Source: JAHBNG01 sp039028975 (GTDB lineage Bacteria > Chloroflexota > Anaerolineae > Caldilineales > Caldilineaceae). From it: 64,000 bases of DNA. The notes under the pieces are model-generated. The model did no database searches. It was not told the DNA's origin and saw only the letters and a program-made list of their open reading frames with translations. The stretch covers positions 1 to 64,000 of the forward strand of contig JBCCHB010000056.1 of the NCBI GenBank assembly GCA_039028975.1, given 5' to 3'. Position 1 is the stretch's first letter. Every line of letters starts with the position of its first letter. Of this stretch, positions 17,801 through 26,100 are shown in pieces. A program made the position numbers and the translations under genes.

Positions 17801-19045
17801 GATTTGGGTGGTCGTCTCTGTCGGCGAAGCGGTACTTGTTGGCTGTCGCGTAAAGGTCGATGTTGCGGTATGAGAGGGGATTGATGTCTGCGTCAGGGTG
17901 GGTGTTTCCGTTGCGGTGGGCGAAGCCGTTGAAACAGGTGTATTCGTTGGGACGGGTGTAGCCGTCGGTGGGCTGTCACACGCTACCAGTGAAATATGAT
18001 CGACGTAACTCCACATCTGGCTCCCAGTTCCATTGTTGTAAACATTCAAGAATAGAATAACCGTGCGTCCTCGGTATTCGGACAGGTCAAAGGTGTGACG
18101 CGTCCACTCTTCAGTACCCACTCCACCCTCTTTGAAAAGCTGATCCTGTATGCCATAGTAGGAATCTATTAAGGTAATGTCTCGGAAATCTCGTCCATCA
18201 CTGTCACCATGAGTTTGCATCCAGATAGTGAGTTGGACAGACAGGGCAGCAGATGGCACCTCAATGTATCGATATGCAGTCGAATGGGAAAGCCGATTCG
18301 TACCTGACGTGGGTATCCCTAAACCGAGTGCTCTTACTCCATCATATACGGGTTCGGTTACAATCCTTGCGGGAGATGGCGTATCGCCATAGCCCCAACC
18401 GCTATCCAGCTCAAAACCCCCATTGGTCATCAGTTCCGTGCAACCCGGTAACGTCGATGTTGCATGCGAAATAGCTGGAACGGGAAAGCGTGGGCCTTGC
18501 ACCTGAGCATCAATTAGTGGAATGTAGTCTATACTTGCATTATCCCAGCTTTGGGTCAGCTCTATCACGTGTTGAGTTTGGACCGCCACCGCTATATAGG
18601 GCCCCTTTTTCCACAAGCTCAGACCATATTCTGAGAGCAAAGAACCCTCATCTGGTCTGCCCCCTTCTTCTGCCATCAATAAAAAATATTGTTGACCGTC
18701 TACTCTTTCACCCACCGTTGAAACCGCAAGACCGGCAGCCTGCAGGTTCATCTCGTCCTCAGCTGTGCCGCTGACTAGGTAGATTGCTTGTTCATTCTCA
18801 TGAATGTGGGTATGGAAGCGTATGGTCTTGCTCAACGGGGGTAGCAAGGCATGGGGGGCTATGGACAACTCAAATAGCCGCGGTCCAACACTGATGGCGT
18901 GCAGGATAGCGTTATTTTGGTTCAGTTGAGCCCTACGTTGGGTGGCTTGGGTCGATTGATGAGACCAAATAAATCCAATAGTGGAGATTGTGATGATAAT
19001 CAACCAATAGTGGCTGATGAGTCCGTTATAGGACGGATACTTCAT
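14849..19045 (-). CDS. Secreted metzincin (matrixin-like) metallopeptidase with cohesin-like and dockerin-like modules
   Basis: The 1398-residue protein has an N-terminal membrane or signal segment (LIIITISTIGFIW), then a beta-sandwich domain at about 210-355 with the look of a carbohydrate- or ligand-binding module. A Thr/Pro linker (about 360-480), a cohesin-like domain (about 485-600), a dockerin-like double EF-hand (GDVDCDGERSSTDAQQIL, about 620-700) and a second cohesin-like domain (about 720-850) follow. The catalytic domain carries the full zinc motif HEQGHGIGLDH with ligands H1075, H1079 and H1085, and a possible Met-turn in CPMDDAKLMEP. A PPC-like domain and a second dockerin-like module (GDVNCDEERTVTDALYIL) close the protein. 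An internal LFLPVIVPLP at about 868 resembles the C-terminal tails of neighbours. It should be an extracellular zinc endopeptidase; the substrate is unknown. Confidence 0.92.
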   Translation of the reverse strand: MKYPSYNGLISHYWLIIITISTIGFIWSHQSTQATQRRAQLNQNNAILHAISVGPRLFELSIAPHALLPPLSKTIRFHTHIHENEQAIYLVSGTAEDEMNLQAAGLAVSTVGERVDGQQYFLLMAEEGGRPDEGSLLSEYGLSLWKKGPYIAVAVQTQHVIELTQSWDNASIDYIPLIDAQVQGPRFPVPAISHATSTLPGCTELMTNGGFELDSGWGYGDTPSPARIVTEPVYDGVRALGLGIPTSGTNRLSHSTAYRYIEVPSAALSVQLTIWMQTHGDSDGRDFRDITLIDSYYGIQDQLFKEGGVGTEEWTRHTFDLSEYRGRTVILFLNVYNNGTGSQMWSYVDHISLVACDSPPTATPVPTNTPVSTASPTATETPTLTQTSIPSHTATSTFTRQPTSTASPTETTTQIPSSTPTSTGTATWTATLTPTPSPSLTFTLSPTPSPTITITPTPTNEASNTPTLTPSSTQTSTPTPENAALRLRAADVDAIGQTTLAVPILIEQIPASMLVGGILVNLLYDATVLRVDDCSPESGARFLLVCNPLEEGIIRVAVADASGIMTDTLLAEIPFSLVQENQVLPSVTKVQVQSVSVESVDGEGLQVHAQHSHIRLNCLMGDVDCDGERSSTDAQQILQHSVGLIGERERLPLSADTIYTPACDVSGDDQCGAEDALMVWQCAAGFGNNLCDNRLEQGTTTSTWPEPSAPEASIPETRETVSIEIEQLPANLRAPATISVMKRGAVTLGAATIEVTYDPTRLRLIRCLANVAGQLTEHACNVAYDQTEAMFTIVRIGVVLPAGMTHHGELAALTFEPISMESERVDGSANEDTMPEDLQPSLRVISLTDVTGNSLLSRIVEDENELKRLFLPVIVPLPHPVFSPDTTEEYIQKFHQHFANPIRIEPFELSARWLTHKTATGSGGDNQGDAITLTWSIIPDGTMMQKGYFDKSGCYSNLIGKLNAIYGADKWQAEIEKVFDHWDAKSGIVYVQENGANGNGIDDGARWPNSHGAKGIRGDIRIGGCLIDGEGEANGNILAYSFYPSAGGDMKIDSEDPFLENSEILKTHFHNMIAHEQGHGIGLDHVCPMDDAKLMEPRLSNEFVGLQHDDIRSVQRLYGDRYETINGSNDSSALATELGRLSLGDSIILKDLSIDDENDTDWFEFTAETNLYTAPSENQSLRSTVEVAESSSFQSDRSMAVDIQVIPAGKEYRRGPQASNGACSEGMLVDSLRVHDLKVELIDGDGVTVLAKGDAQPVGQIEQLNDVKLERADRTYLRISGDQTDDIQLYTLVITAKDGQTEPKPPVPGDDPVHSVCTSGDVNCDEERTVTDALYILQYIEALRQGTDALPLPSGAFYIPACDVNSDSACTEVDALLVLQCTVQIENTLCPAVPPDHH

Positions 19046-19378
19046 ACTGCTTACTTCTTTTTATACTTCTTGAGAACTGCTGAAGCCGAGTTGTTTAGGC
19101 TGCATTGGGTGTTCGCTACGTGGAGGGCTATCGGCTGCTGATACAAATTGTGTATCAACTATACCGTTTGTAACGTATTTGATAAATGGGATATTGGTAC
19201 TAATTTGGGTGAGACATTTGTCTTAGAGGTATTGTTGCTTTATCTGTATATGACTATTGGGCGTCATTCAGGCACCTGATCATACATCAATTGTCGGATG
19301 CATAACTTCTTGCAATTGTGTATTCTTATCCCTGTTTAATTCCGCACCCACACATTCTACTTAATCAATCCCCCCTAT

Positions 19379-19467
19379 CTATAGTGAGCTCTGTTTGAAA
19401 ACGATAGTTGCTTTTTCTTGTAGAAGCCATCGGAAACTACCGTTTTCAATACAACCGCACTTTATAT
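19379..19467. repeat. MITE-like palindromic element, copy B
   Basis: This copy aligns end to end with the element at 11634-11721: it opens with CTATA, carries GAGCTCTGTTTGAAAAC, a shared TGTAGAAGC-type loop and GTTTTCAA on the right, and closes with CAACCGCAC and TATAT. Many changes occur on both arms while pairing is mostly kept, suggesting an old insertion whose hairpin is maintained. Confidence 0.6.
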
Positions 19468-19469
19468 GG

Positions 19470-19544
19470 CCAGAAAAGTTCTGTCCTCGCATCTCGGAAT
19501 TTCCCAGAGTCGATTAATCAAGAGTCAGGACAAGACTTTTCTGG
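19470..19544. repeat. Inverted repeat next to copy B
   Basis: Arms 19470-19487 (CCAGAAAAGTTCTGTCCT) and 19527-19544 are complementary at 16 of 18 positions around a 39-nt loop. The hairpin lies immediately beside palindromic copy B and about 50 bp before the SdrD-B gene start, so it could be a leader structure or a second repeat unit. Confidence 0.6.
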
Positions 19545-19592
19545 CGAAGTACGCAGTTTCAAATTTAGGCAATATCACGAGGTAAAGAAACA

Positions 19593-22500
19593 ATGCAGCA
19601 GCACTTATTTCGCAATCATCCACCCTGTATATGTAAGTTAAACTTAGCTCCGTTTCAAAACGACCGCAGAATAGTAAACTACTTCACTGGACTGCTTTTA
19701 GCTATCGCAATTTTTCTCATTTTCAATCAGCCTGTACTCGCTCAAACAGGAAGTCTGAGTGGAAAGGTCTGGAACGATATTGATGCTAGCACTGATCAGA
19801 ATGGCATGGAACCAGCTCTAGAATCCGCGGTTCTTTTTGTTCGTGGCGCTGGTTCTGATGGTCAGCTTAACACAGCTGATGACATTATCTATCCGGATGC
19901 CACAACGGACGCGGCCGGTATGTATACGGCATCCGGCCTGGGGGCAGATACATACCTTATCACCTTTGACATACTCAGCGTCCCTGTCGGACTGGAACCG
20001 ATCAGTGGCGATGACCGGATTACTGTGACTTTGGCTACGTCTGAAATAAAAACAGATATAAATGTCCCGCTTGAATACATCGGCAAGGCAGAAGTTGGTG
20101 ATTATGTATGGGAGGATGTGAACGGTAATCACGATTTTGTGGGCGATACGGGCGAAGAGGAATTTGACGGTGGTCTTGATGGTATCACCGTGACCTTATG
20201 GCTTGAGCAAAGTAACCCCGCAACGTTGGATGCAGCCGACGATCTATTGCTGGAAATGACCACAACCGGCGATGATATCAGTACCACAGGCACAACTGAA
20301 ACAGGTTGGTATGAGTTCTTGGTTGCGGCAGATGGCATTCTTGATTTGGACTTTTGGGTACAGGTCGATGGCAGTAACTTTACTGCTGGTGGTCCGCTAG
20401 AAGATTTCATCCACTACAACGGCACATTGGATGACACCATTCTCTTAGCCAATCTCAATGCATCGGGCGATGCAACTGCAGACTTTGCTTATATTGAACC
20501 TGCGACCATTGGTGATTTTGTCTGGGACGATCTGAATGCCGATGGGATTCAAGATGGTGGCGAAATGGGCATTGCCTCGGTTACGGTTGAGCTGCTTGAC
20601 TCCACCGGAACCGTCACCGATTCAACAACGACTGATGCTAGCGGCATCTACACCTTTACTGGCGTCGTTCCTGGTGACTACAGCGTTCGCTTTACGGCAC
20701 CAGCCGGGTATGAGTTTAGCCCAATCGATCAAGGTGGCGATGACACCCTTGATTCGGATGCGGATACAATCACAGGGGAGACGGCATCGTTTACCATCAT
20801 CTCAGGGGATGATACACCCGATTGGGATGCCGGTCTTTACATTCCTGCAGTTGTTGGTGACTTTGTTTGGGATGACCTAAATGCCGACGGGGTTCAAGGT
20901 GGTGGTGAAATGGGCATCGCCTCTGTGACCGTTGAGCTGCTGGACTCTACCGGAACCGTCACTGATTCCACCACAACTGATGCCAGCGGCATCTACACCT
21001 TTAGCGGAATCGTTCCTGGCAACTACAGCGTCCGCTTCACGGCCCCCGCCGGGTATGACTTTAGCCCGATTGACCAAGGTGGGGACGATACCCTTGATTC
21101 GGATGCTGACACGACTACGGGCGAGACGGCATCGTTTACCCTCATCTCTGGCGATGACACATCCGATTGGGATGCCGGTCTCTACATTCCTGCAGTTGTT
21201 GGTGACTTCGTTTGGGACGACCTCAATGCCGACGGGATTCAAGGTGGTGGTGAAATGGGCATAGCCTCTGTGACCGTTGAGCTACTCGACTCCACTGGGA
21301 CCGTCACCGATTCAACCACAACCGATGCCAGCGGTATCTATACCTTTACTGGCATCGTTCCTGGCGACTACAGCGTGCGTTTTACCGCACCAGCCGGGTA
21401 TGACTTTAGCCCGATTGACCAGGGCGGTGATGATACCCTCGATTCGGATGCTGATACAATCACTGGTGAGACGGCATCATTCACTCTCATCTCTGGCGAT
21501 GATACACCAGACTGGGATGTCGGTCTCTACATTCCTGCCATCATTGGTGACTTCGTTTGGGACGATCTGAATGCCGACGGGATTCAAGATGGTGGCGAAA
21601 TGGGTATTGCCTCAGTTACGGTTGAGCTGCTCGACTCTTCCGGAACTGTGACCGATTCAACCACAACCGATGCCAGCGGTATCTACACCTTTACCAACGT
21701 TGTGCCGGGGAATTACAGCGTCCGCTTCACCGCACCGGCTGGGTATGACTTTAGCCCGATCGATCAAGGTGGTGATGATGCCCTCGATTCGGATGCAGAT
21801 ACAACCACCGGCGAGACGGCACCGTTTACCCTCATCTCTGGTGATGACACGCCTGATTGGGATGTTGGGCTCTACATTCCGGCCATCATTGGTGACTTTG
21901 TTTGGTACGACACAGATGGGGATGGCTTGCAAGATGGTGGTGAACCTGGGATTCCTAGTGTCGTTGTAAGCCTGACCCTCAGCAGCGGTACATTCATTAC
22001 GACTGAGACTAACGCCAGCGGTATCTACACTTTCGAGAACCTCGTACCAAGCTCGTATATTGTTACTGTGATGAGTGGCGTACCGGTTAGCGCCACGAAC
22101 ACAGTAGGGCCAGATAGCCAAACCAGTCCCCTTGCTCTCACGGTTATCTCTGGTCAAGTTATCACGACGGCAGACTTTGGCTACGATGTCCTGACCAGCT
22201 ACACGATTACCCACGAATCCAATGTGCTGGGAGGCGAAGCCAGAGCAGCGGATAGCATTAGCTTTACCGTACGCATTACCAATACGGGCGATAGCTGGAT
22301 TACCTATTTGCCGCTGCGCTACACCTATGATAAGCGCGTTATGCGTTACGAAAGTGCAACACCAAGCCCTGATGTCGGTGCCGATGATGGCGAACTCAAC
22401 TGGTCAACTCTCTTCTCCACCGCGTCCCCGCTAAACCCAGGTGACACGATGGTCATTGACATAGAGTTTACGGCTTTACGGGATCCAGGTACGGCAAACA

Positions 22501-23006
22501 ACAACACGACAACCAATGTTGCCGAGACATTGGCTGGCTGGGCGGATCCAGATGGGTCCGTAACTGCCGTTACCGCTGCACACGCCGCAGCCATCATGAT
22601 GAGTGGGCCAATTGCCAGTGTGGAACCCCTCTCTGCCAGCCAAAGTATGACAGCTTCAGTCAAAATCCTGGCAGCAACAAGCGTAGTGATGGTCGGTAGC
22701 TCGATTCGATATGACAATTCTGGTTCGTTGATTGAGTGGTCTACCAGCAACGAACTGCAAATCGCTGGCTTCAATATTCTACGTGAAGATAGCAATAGGG
22801 AATTCACTCTAATCAATAGCGAATTGATTCCTGCCCAGCACAGCGGTGAAGCAACTGGTTCCAATTATCAGTATCTGGATACAGGTAATTCATCTGATGG
22901 TGCCACTTACTGGCTTTCCGTTGAAGGGTTAGATGGTACGAGTGAACAGATCCTCTTGGAAACAGTCAACAGTGAGCTACATATCTACTTACCACTGATG
23001 CAGTAA
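19593..23006 (+). CDS. Secreted SdrD-B-like repeat surface protein with YLPL-type tail
   Basis: The 1137-residue protein has an unusual 28-residue N-region before its signal-peptide core (FTGLLLAIAIFLIF, cleavage near VLAQ at about 50). The only in-frame start is the ATG at 19593, with GAGG about 10 nt upstream. Two diverged SdrD-B-like domains (about 52-300) lead into four almost identical 115-residue repeats (residues 307-766, each opening GDFVWDDLNADG) and a fifth diverged copy. A DUF11-like domain (about 880-1010), an FN3-like domain (about 1020-1125, with LIEWSTSNELQIAGF) and the tail IYLPLMQ complete it. SdrD-B domains are calcium-stabilised stalk modules, so this is a surface rod or adhesin. 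Residues 17-28 are encoded by a shortened palindromic repeat. Confidence 0.92.
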   Translation: MQQHLFRNHPPCICKLNLAPFQNDRRIVNYFTGLLLAIAIFLIFNQPVLAQTGSLSGKVWNDIDASTDQNGMEPALESAVLFVRGAGSDGQLNTADDIIYPDATTDAAGMYTASGLGADTYLITFDILSVPVGLEPISGDDRITVTLATSEIKTDINVPLEYIGKAEVGDYVWEDVNGNHDFVGDTGEEEFDGGLDGITVTLWLEQSNPATLDAADDLLLEMTTTGDDISTTGTTETGWYEFLVAADGILDLDFWVQVDGSNFTAGGPLEDFIHYNGTLDDTILLANLNASGDATADFAYIEPATIGDFVWDDLNADGIQDGGEMGIASVTVELLDSTGTVTDSTTTDASGIYTFTGVVPGDYSVRFTAPAGYEFSPIDQGGDDTLDSDADTITGETASFTIISGDDTPDWDAGLYIPAVVGDFVWDDLNADGVQGGGEMGIASVTVELLDSTGTVTDSTTTDASGIYTFSGIVPGNYSVRFTAPAGYDFSPIDQGGDDTLDSDADTTTGETASFTLISGDDTSDWDAGLYIPAVVGDFVWDDLNADGIQGGGEMGIASVTVELLDSTGTVTDSTTTDASGIYTFTGIVPGDYSVRFTAPAGYDFSPIDQGGDDTLDSDADTITGETASFTLISGDDTPDWDVGLYIPAIIGDFVWDDLNADGIQDGGEMGIASVTVELLDSSGTVTDSTTTDASGIYTFTNVVPGNYSVRFTAPAGYDFSPIDQGGDDALDSDADTTTGETAPFTLISGDDTPDWDVGLYIPAIIGDFVWYDTDGDGLQDGGEPGIPSVVVSLTLSSGTFITTETNASGIYTFENLVPSSYIVTVMSGVPVSATNTVGPDSQTSPLALTVISGQVITTADFGYDVLTSYTITHESNVLGGEARAADSISFTVRITNTGDSWITYLPLRYTYDKRVMRYESATPSPDVGADDGELNWSTLFSTASPLNPGDTMVIDIEFTALRDPGTANNNTTTNVAETLAGWADPDGSVTAVTAAHAAAIMMSGPIASVEPLSASQSMTASVKILAATSVVMVGSSIRYDNSGSLIEWSTSNELQIAGFNILREDSNREFTLINSELIPAQHSGEATGSNYQYLDTGNSSDGATYWLSVEGLDGTSEQILLETVNSELHIYLPLMQ
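19643..19674. repeat. Shortened copy C of the palindromic element inside a gene
   Basis: The 32-bp stretch joins the left part (TTAGCTCCGTTTCAAAA) and right part (CGACCGCAGAATAG) of the element at 11634-11721 with the whole central hairpin missing. It lies in frame in the SdrD-B gene and encodes residues 17-28 of its signal region. Confidence 0.6.
20511..21890 (+). repeat. Four tandem 345-bp coding repeats
   Basis: The GGT codon of the repeat-opening GDFVWDDL motif recurs at 20511, 20856, 21201, 21546 and 21891, exactly 345 bp apart each time. The first four units are nearly identical at protein level; the fifth is diverged. The absence of indels points to recent duplication or gene conversion. 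Confidence 0.95.
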
Positions 23007-23087
23007 GGAACCTCAAGGCTCAAAAGCAAAGTAAGCGTTCCCAATGCGGACGGCCTTTGTCGATTCAGCAGTGCAGAGTATCAGTAC

Positions 23088-23138
23088 AATGCAATGTCAG
23101 TGATGGGTCCTTCAGTCTCCTCTCACTGACATTGCGTT
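23088..23138. terminator. Candidate bidirectional terminator hairpin
   Basis: Arms 23088-23103 and 23123-23138 pair at 15 of 16 positions (core CAATGTCAGTGA) around a 19-nt loop. The hairpin sits in the 176-bp gap between the convergent SdrD-B and beta-helix/C13 genes, where it could end transcription from both sides. There is no long U-tract on either side, so intrinsic termination is unproven. Confidence 0.55.
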
Positions 23139-23182
23139 CTAATCTTTGGTTGGGCTGCATGTCTAAAGCAACAACAAGGAAG

Positions 23183-26100
23183 TTAATACCGACGAATCAA
23201 TGGCATATAGATTTTTCCCTCCCGCTCGCCATTCTGTACCTCCAACACCATCAGTCTAGCCTTGAGTCCGTCATTATCTTCGGCATAGAGCGCAATCTGG
23301 TAGGTTCCTTTCTCGTTAAAGCCGCTGTAGTCTACACTAAATATATCACTACCCTGGCTGCTGAAGGTCGCGGTTGGTACATCCTCTGGCACTAGCTCTT
23401 CTACGCTTTCAGGCGAACGATAGCTAGGTCCATAGACGGCGGCCCATACTTTGGCCACGCTTTTGTTGTCACGCACCTCGGCACGGAGGGTTCCTCTGCC
23501 ATTTTCAATGGTAAGGGGGCCTTCGGCGCGTACAATGTAAGGTGCCCAGGTGTCTGCTGGCTGATTTCCGGTGTTTGGATTGTGGTCGCTCGTCGCCTCT
23601 CCACCGTCATCAGGCTCATTTGGAATGCCGTTTCCATTGGCATCGATCCACGGATCTTGTATTTTGTAGAGCCGTCGCACCGAGTTTCTCGCATCCCAGA
23701 AGCTATTGGAGAGACCGTAACCCTCCTGTAGCGACGTGAGAAAACGGTCTGAGAATTGAGCGCCCTGGGCTGAAGCGTAGGCCACATTTTGCACGTTGGT
23801 CGAGGTAATCACCAGGCGACCAGCCTTGCTGATGCTCTGATCCCCCTGAATAAAGCTGCCAGAGTGACACGCCTCCACAATGATGGTTAACTTGACGCCA
23901 GGCTGCTGGTCTTCTAATTCGTTGAGCCAGCTATCAAGTTGACTTGGCGTTACTCGTTCACCATTTGGCTCGTCCAGATAGAGTTTGTTGATGTTGCCAT
24001 GATCCATGAGATAGATGGTCAAAGGCTTCTCTGGGCCAACCCGTTGCGCGGCCCAAGTGGTAATGGCACTGCGCAGCGCGTCAGCGGTTGCGGGGTCATC
24101 ATAGCCTGGCGCAGAAGAGTTGGTGGTTAGGTAATGGATGTCATCATCACTGTAGCCGCTGGCTTTGAAGAGTTCGTAGGTGCGCTGAACCACGTTGTAG
24201 ATGTTTGACTGGAGCCGATCTGATTTCTTGAGCCGACCTTCTACCAATATCACGGCCCCTTCTGCTGCTTTTAGCTGGCGTACACTGACCGAATAGACGG
24301 CATCCGCACCAAAGAGATTTGCATCATAGTTGCTCAGCTTAAGATAGATGGTCCCGCTCTGAGTGGGGTTCAGATCGAGCCGTACGCCAGGTGTAAAAGT
24401 CTCCTCAAATTTGTTCGTTACTGGGCCGTCACAGACGTCGTAAACTTCCAAATTTACATCTGCCACCGAATTGGCCCGTGTTTGCACCTCCACTCGATAG
24501 GTTTGACCTGCTGTTGCCTCAAATTTGAGCCAATCTGTATCGCCAGCCCTGTCGAAATTGTGCTCCTGATTGCTGCCGTCAGTAGAAATTGATGTAGCGA
24601 TAGAACAGTCGTTGTCACCTTCAAACGTGTCTGCGGTAGTGGGAATATTTTCGGGTGTGGCAATGGGGGACGGTGTCCCTGTCGGCGTTGGGAGTATAGG
24701 TGAGGTAGTTGGCGCCACCGTTGGGTTTTGATTCTCATCGCCGACGCCGACAGCTTCGGCATAAGCGGGCTTTTCAGTTAGCCATGAAGCATAATTGACG
24801 TTTCCACTAACCGTATCGCCCTGGCCATCTGGGTTATTCGTTGAGTCTGTTGGGCCAGAGGGATCACCCCACCAAGTACCTGTGGCGTCTACGATTAGAT
24901 CGGCTGCGTTGTTAAACAGCCCGAGGCCACCATGACCAAAGATAGCGTTGTTGGTTAAGGTCAACGTAGTCGGCTTATTGTCGATCTGAATGCCTTTGCT
25001 TATGCCACCATAGATCGCCGTCCGCGCAATAGAGACAGTGGTGTTCTCGCCATCGGCTGGCACAATGAAAACGCCCGAACTGCCGCTATAGCCGATGAGG
25101 CTATCTTGCAGGGATAGATTCCCCTGCGCGGCAACGCCGTCTCTGGCATACCGGATGGTGACGTGCTGTAGATTGAGCGTGGAGGCATTGACCGATCCAC
25201 TGCCTGTACCCCGACCGAATAAGCCCGACCAATCAGAGGCCGCGGGGGATGACTCGCCCCCATCATTGTTGCTGTCGCCGTCAATTGTGTCATCCTTGAT
25301 GCTGGTGAAGACAATCGGCTCGCTGGCCGTGCCAACTGCATTGAGCGTAGAGCGGGCTTCCAGCGTGAGGCCGCCACTCAAAACTTTGATAACAGTGCCA
25401 GCAGGAATGCTCAATGTGGCGTCTGCCTCCAGAAAAGCATTCTGGTGCAAGAAGTGGGGATGGCTGCCCATATTGCTCCAGGTACCAGATTTGAGGATGC
25501 CCGTTACCCCGACACCGTTCCACTGGTTGCCTGTTAGGGTGTTGCCATCGTACGTGGGTGCTCGTTGCGGGTATCCATTATCGACAACGATGGGAAACCC
25601 AAAGCCGCTGATTGAATTGCCCGTCAGATTTGGTGCGCCGTTTGTCACCTCAATGCCGCTGAAGGAACTGTTTCCAGGCCCAGTTATGGTATTGTTGCTC
25701 AACAAGACCTGCTCCTCCACGTTCTCCAAAAGAATAGGGATGGTACCGTTGGTGGCGTTGAAGGTTAGCGTATTGCCAGCGATCTGCGCGCTAGAAAGAT
25801 TGAGTAAGCGCAAGACGGTGTTGGTCTCGGCTGAAAATGTGTTGCCCTGAATGGTCAACTCCCCAGGCTGTCCAGTCACATAGATGGTTCCCTGATTGGC
25901 TTGATTGTTCTCATTGCGGAAGCTTGTGCGCTGGATCGAAATTGCGGGCGATTCGCCATCAACGGGTAGGAAATGGACGCCGAGCCTATCTACATACTCA
26001 ACTGCGCTGTCGTGCAGGGTTAAGTTACCCTCGGTTTTGATGGCCGTTTGGGCATAGCGGATGATGACGTGTTGCAGATTGAGGGTTGATGAATTGTTCT

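Larger units (their letters stand above)
19046..19592. other. Intergenic region rich in palindromic repeats
   Basis: This 547-bp gap separates the divergent metzincin and SdrD-B genes and must contain both promoters. It holds palindromic copy B (19379-19467) and an adjacent hairpin (19470-19544). A GAGG motif about 10 nt before the ATG at 19593 is the likely ribosome-binding site. I see no RNA gene or credible small ORF. Confidence 0.5.

Noticed and set aside
14849..19045. A cellulosome scaffold
   Set aside because: No glycoside hydrolase with dockerin was seen in the window, and cohesin and dockerin modules occur together on a protease.
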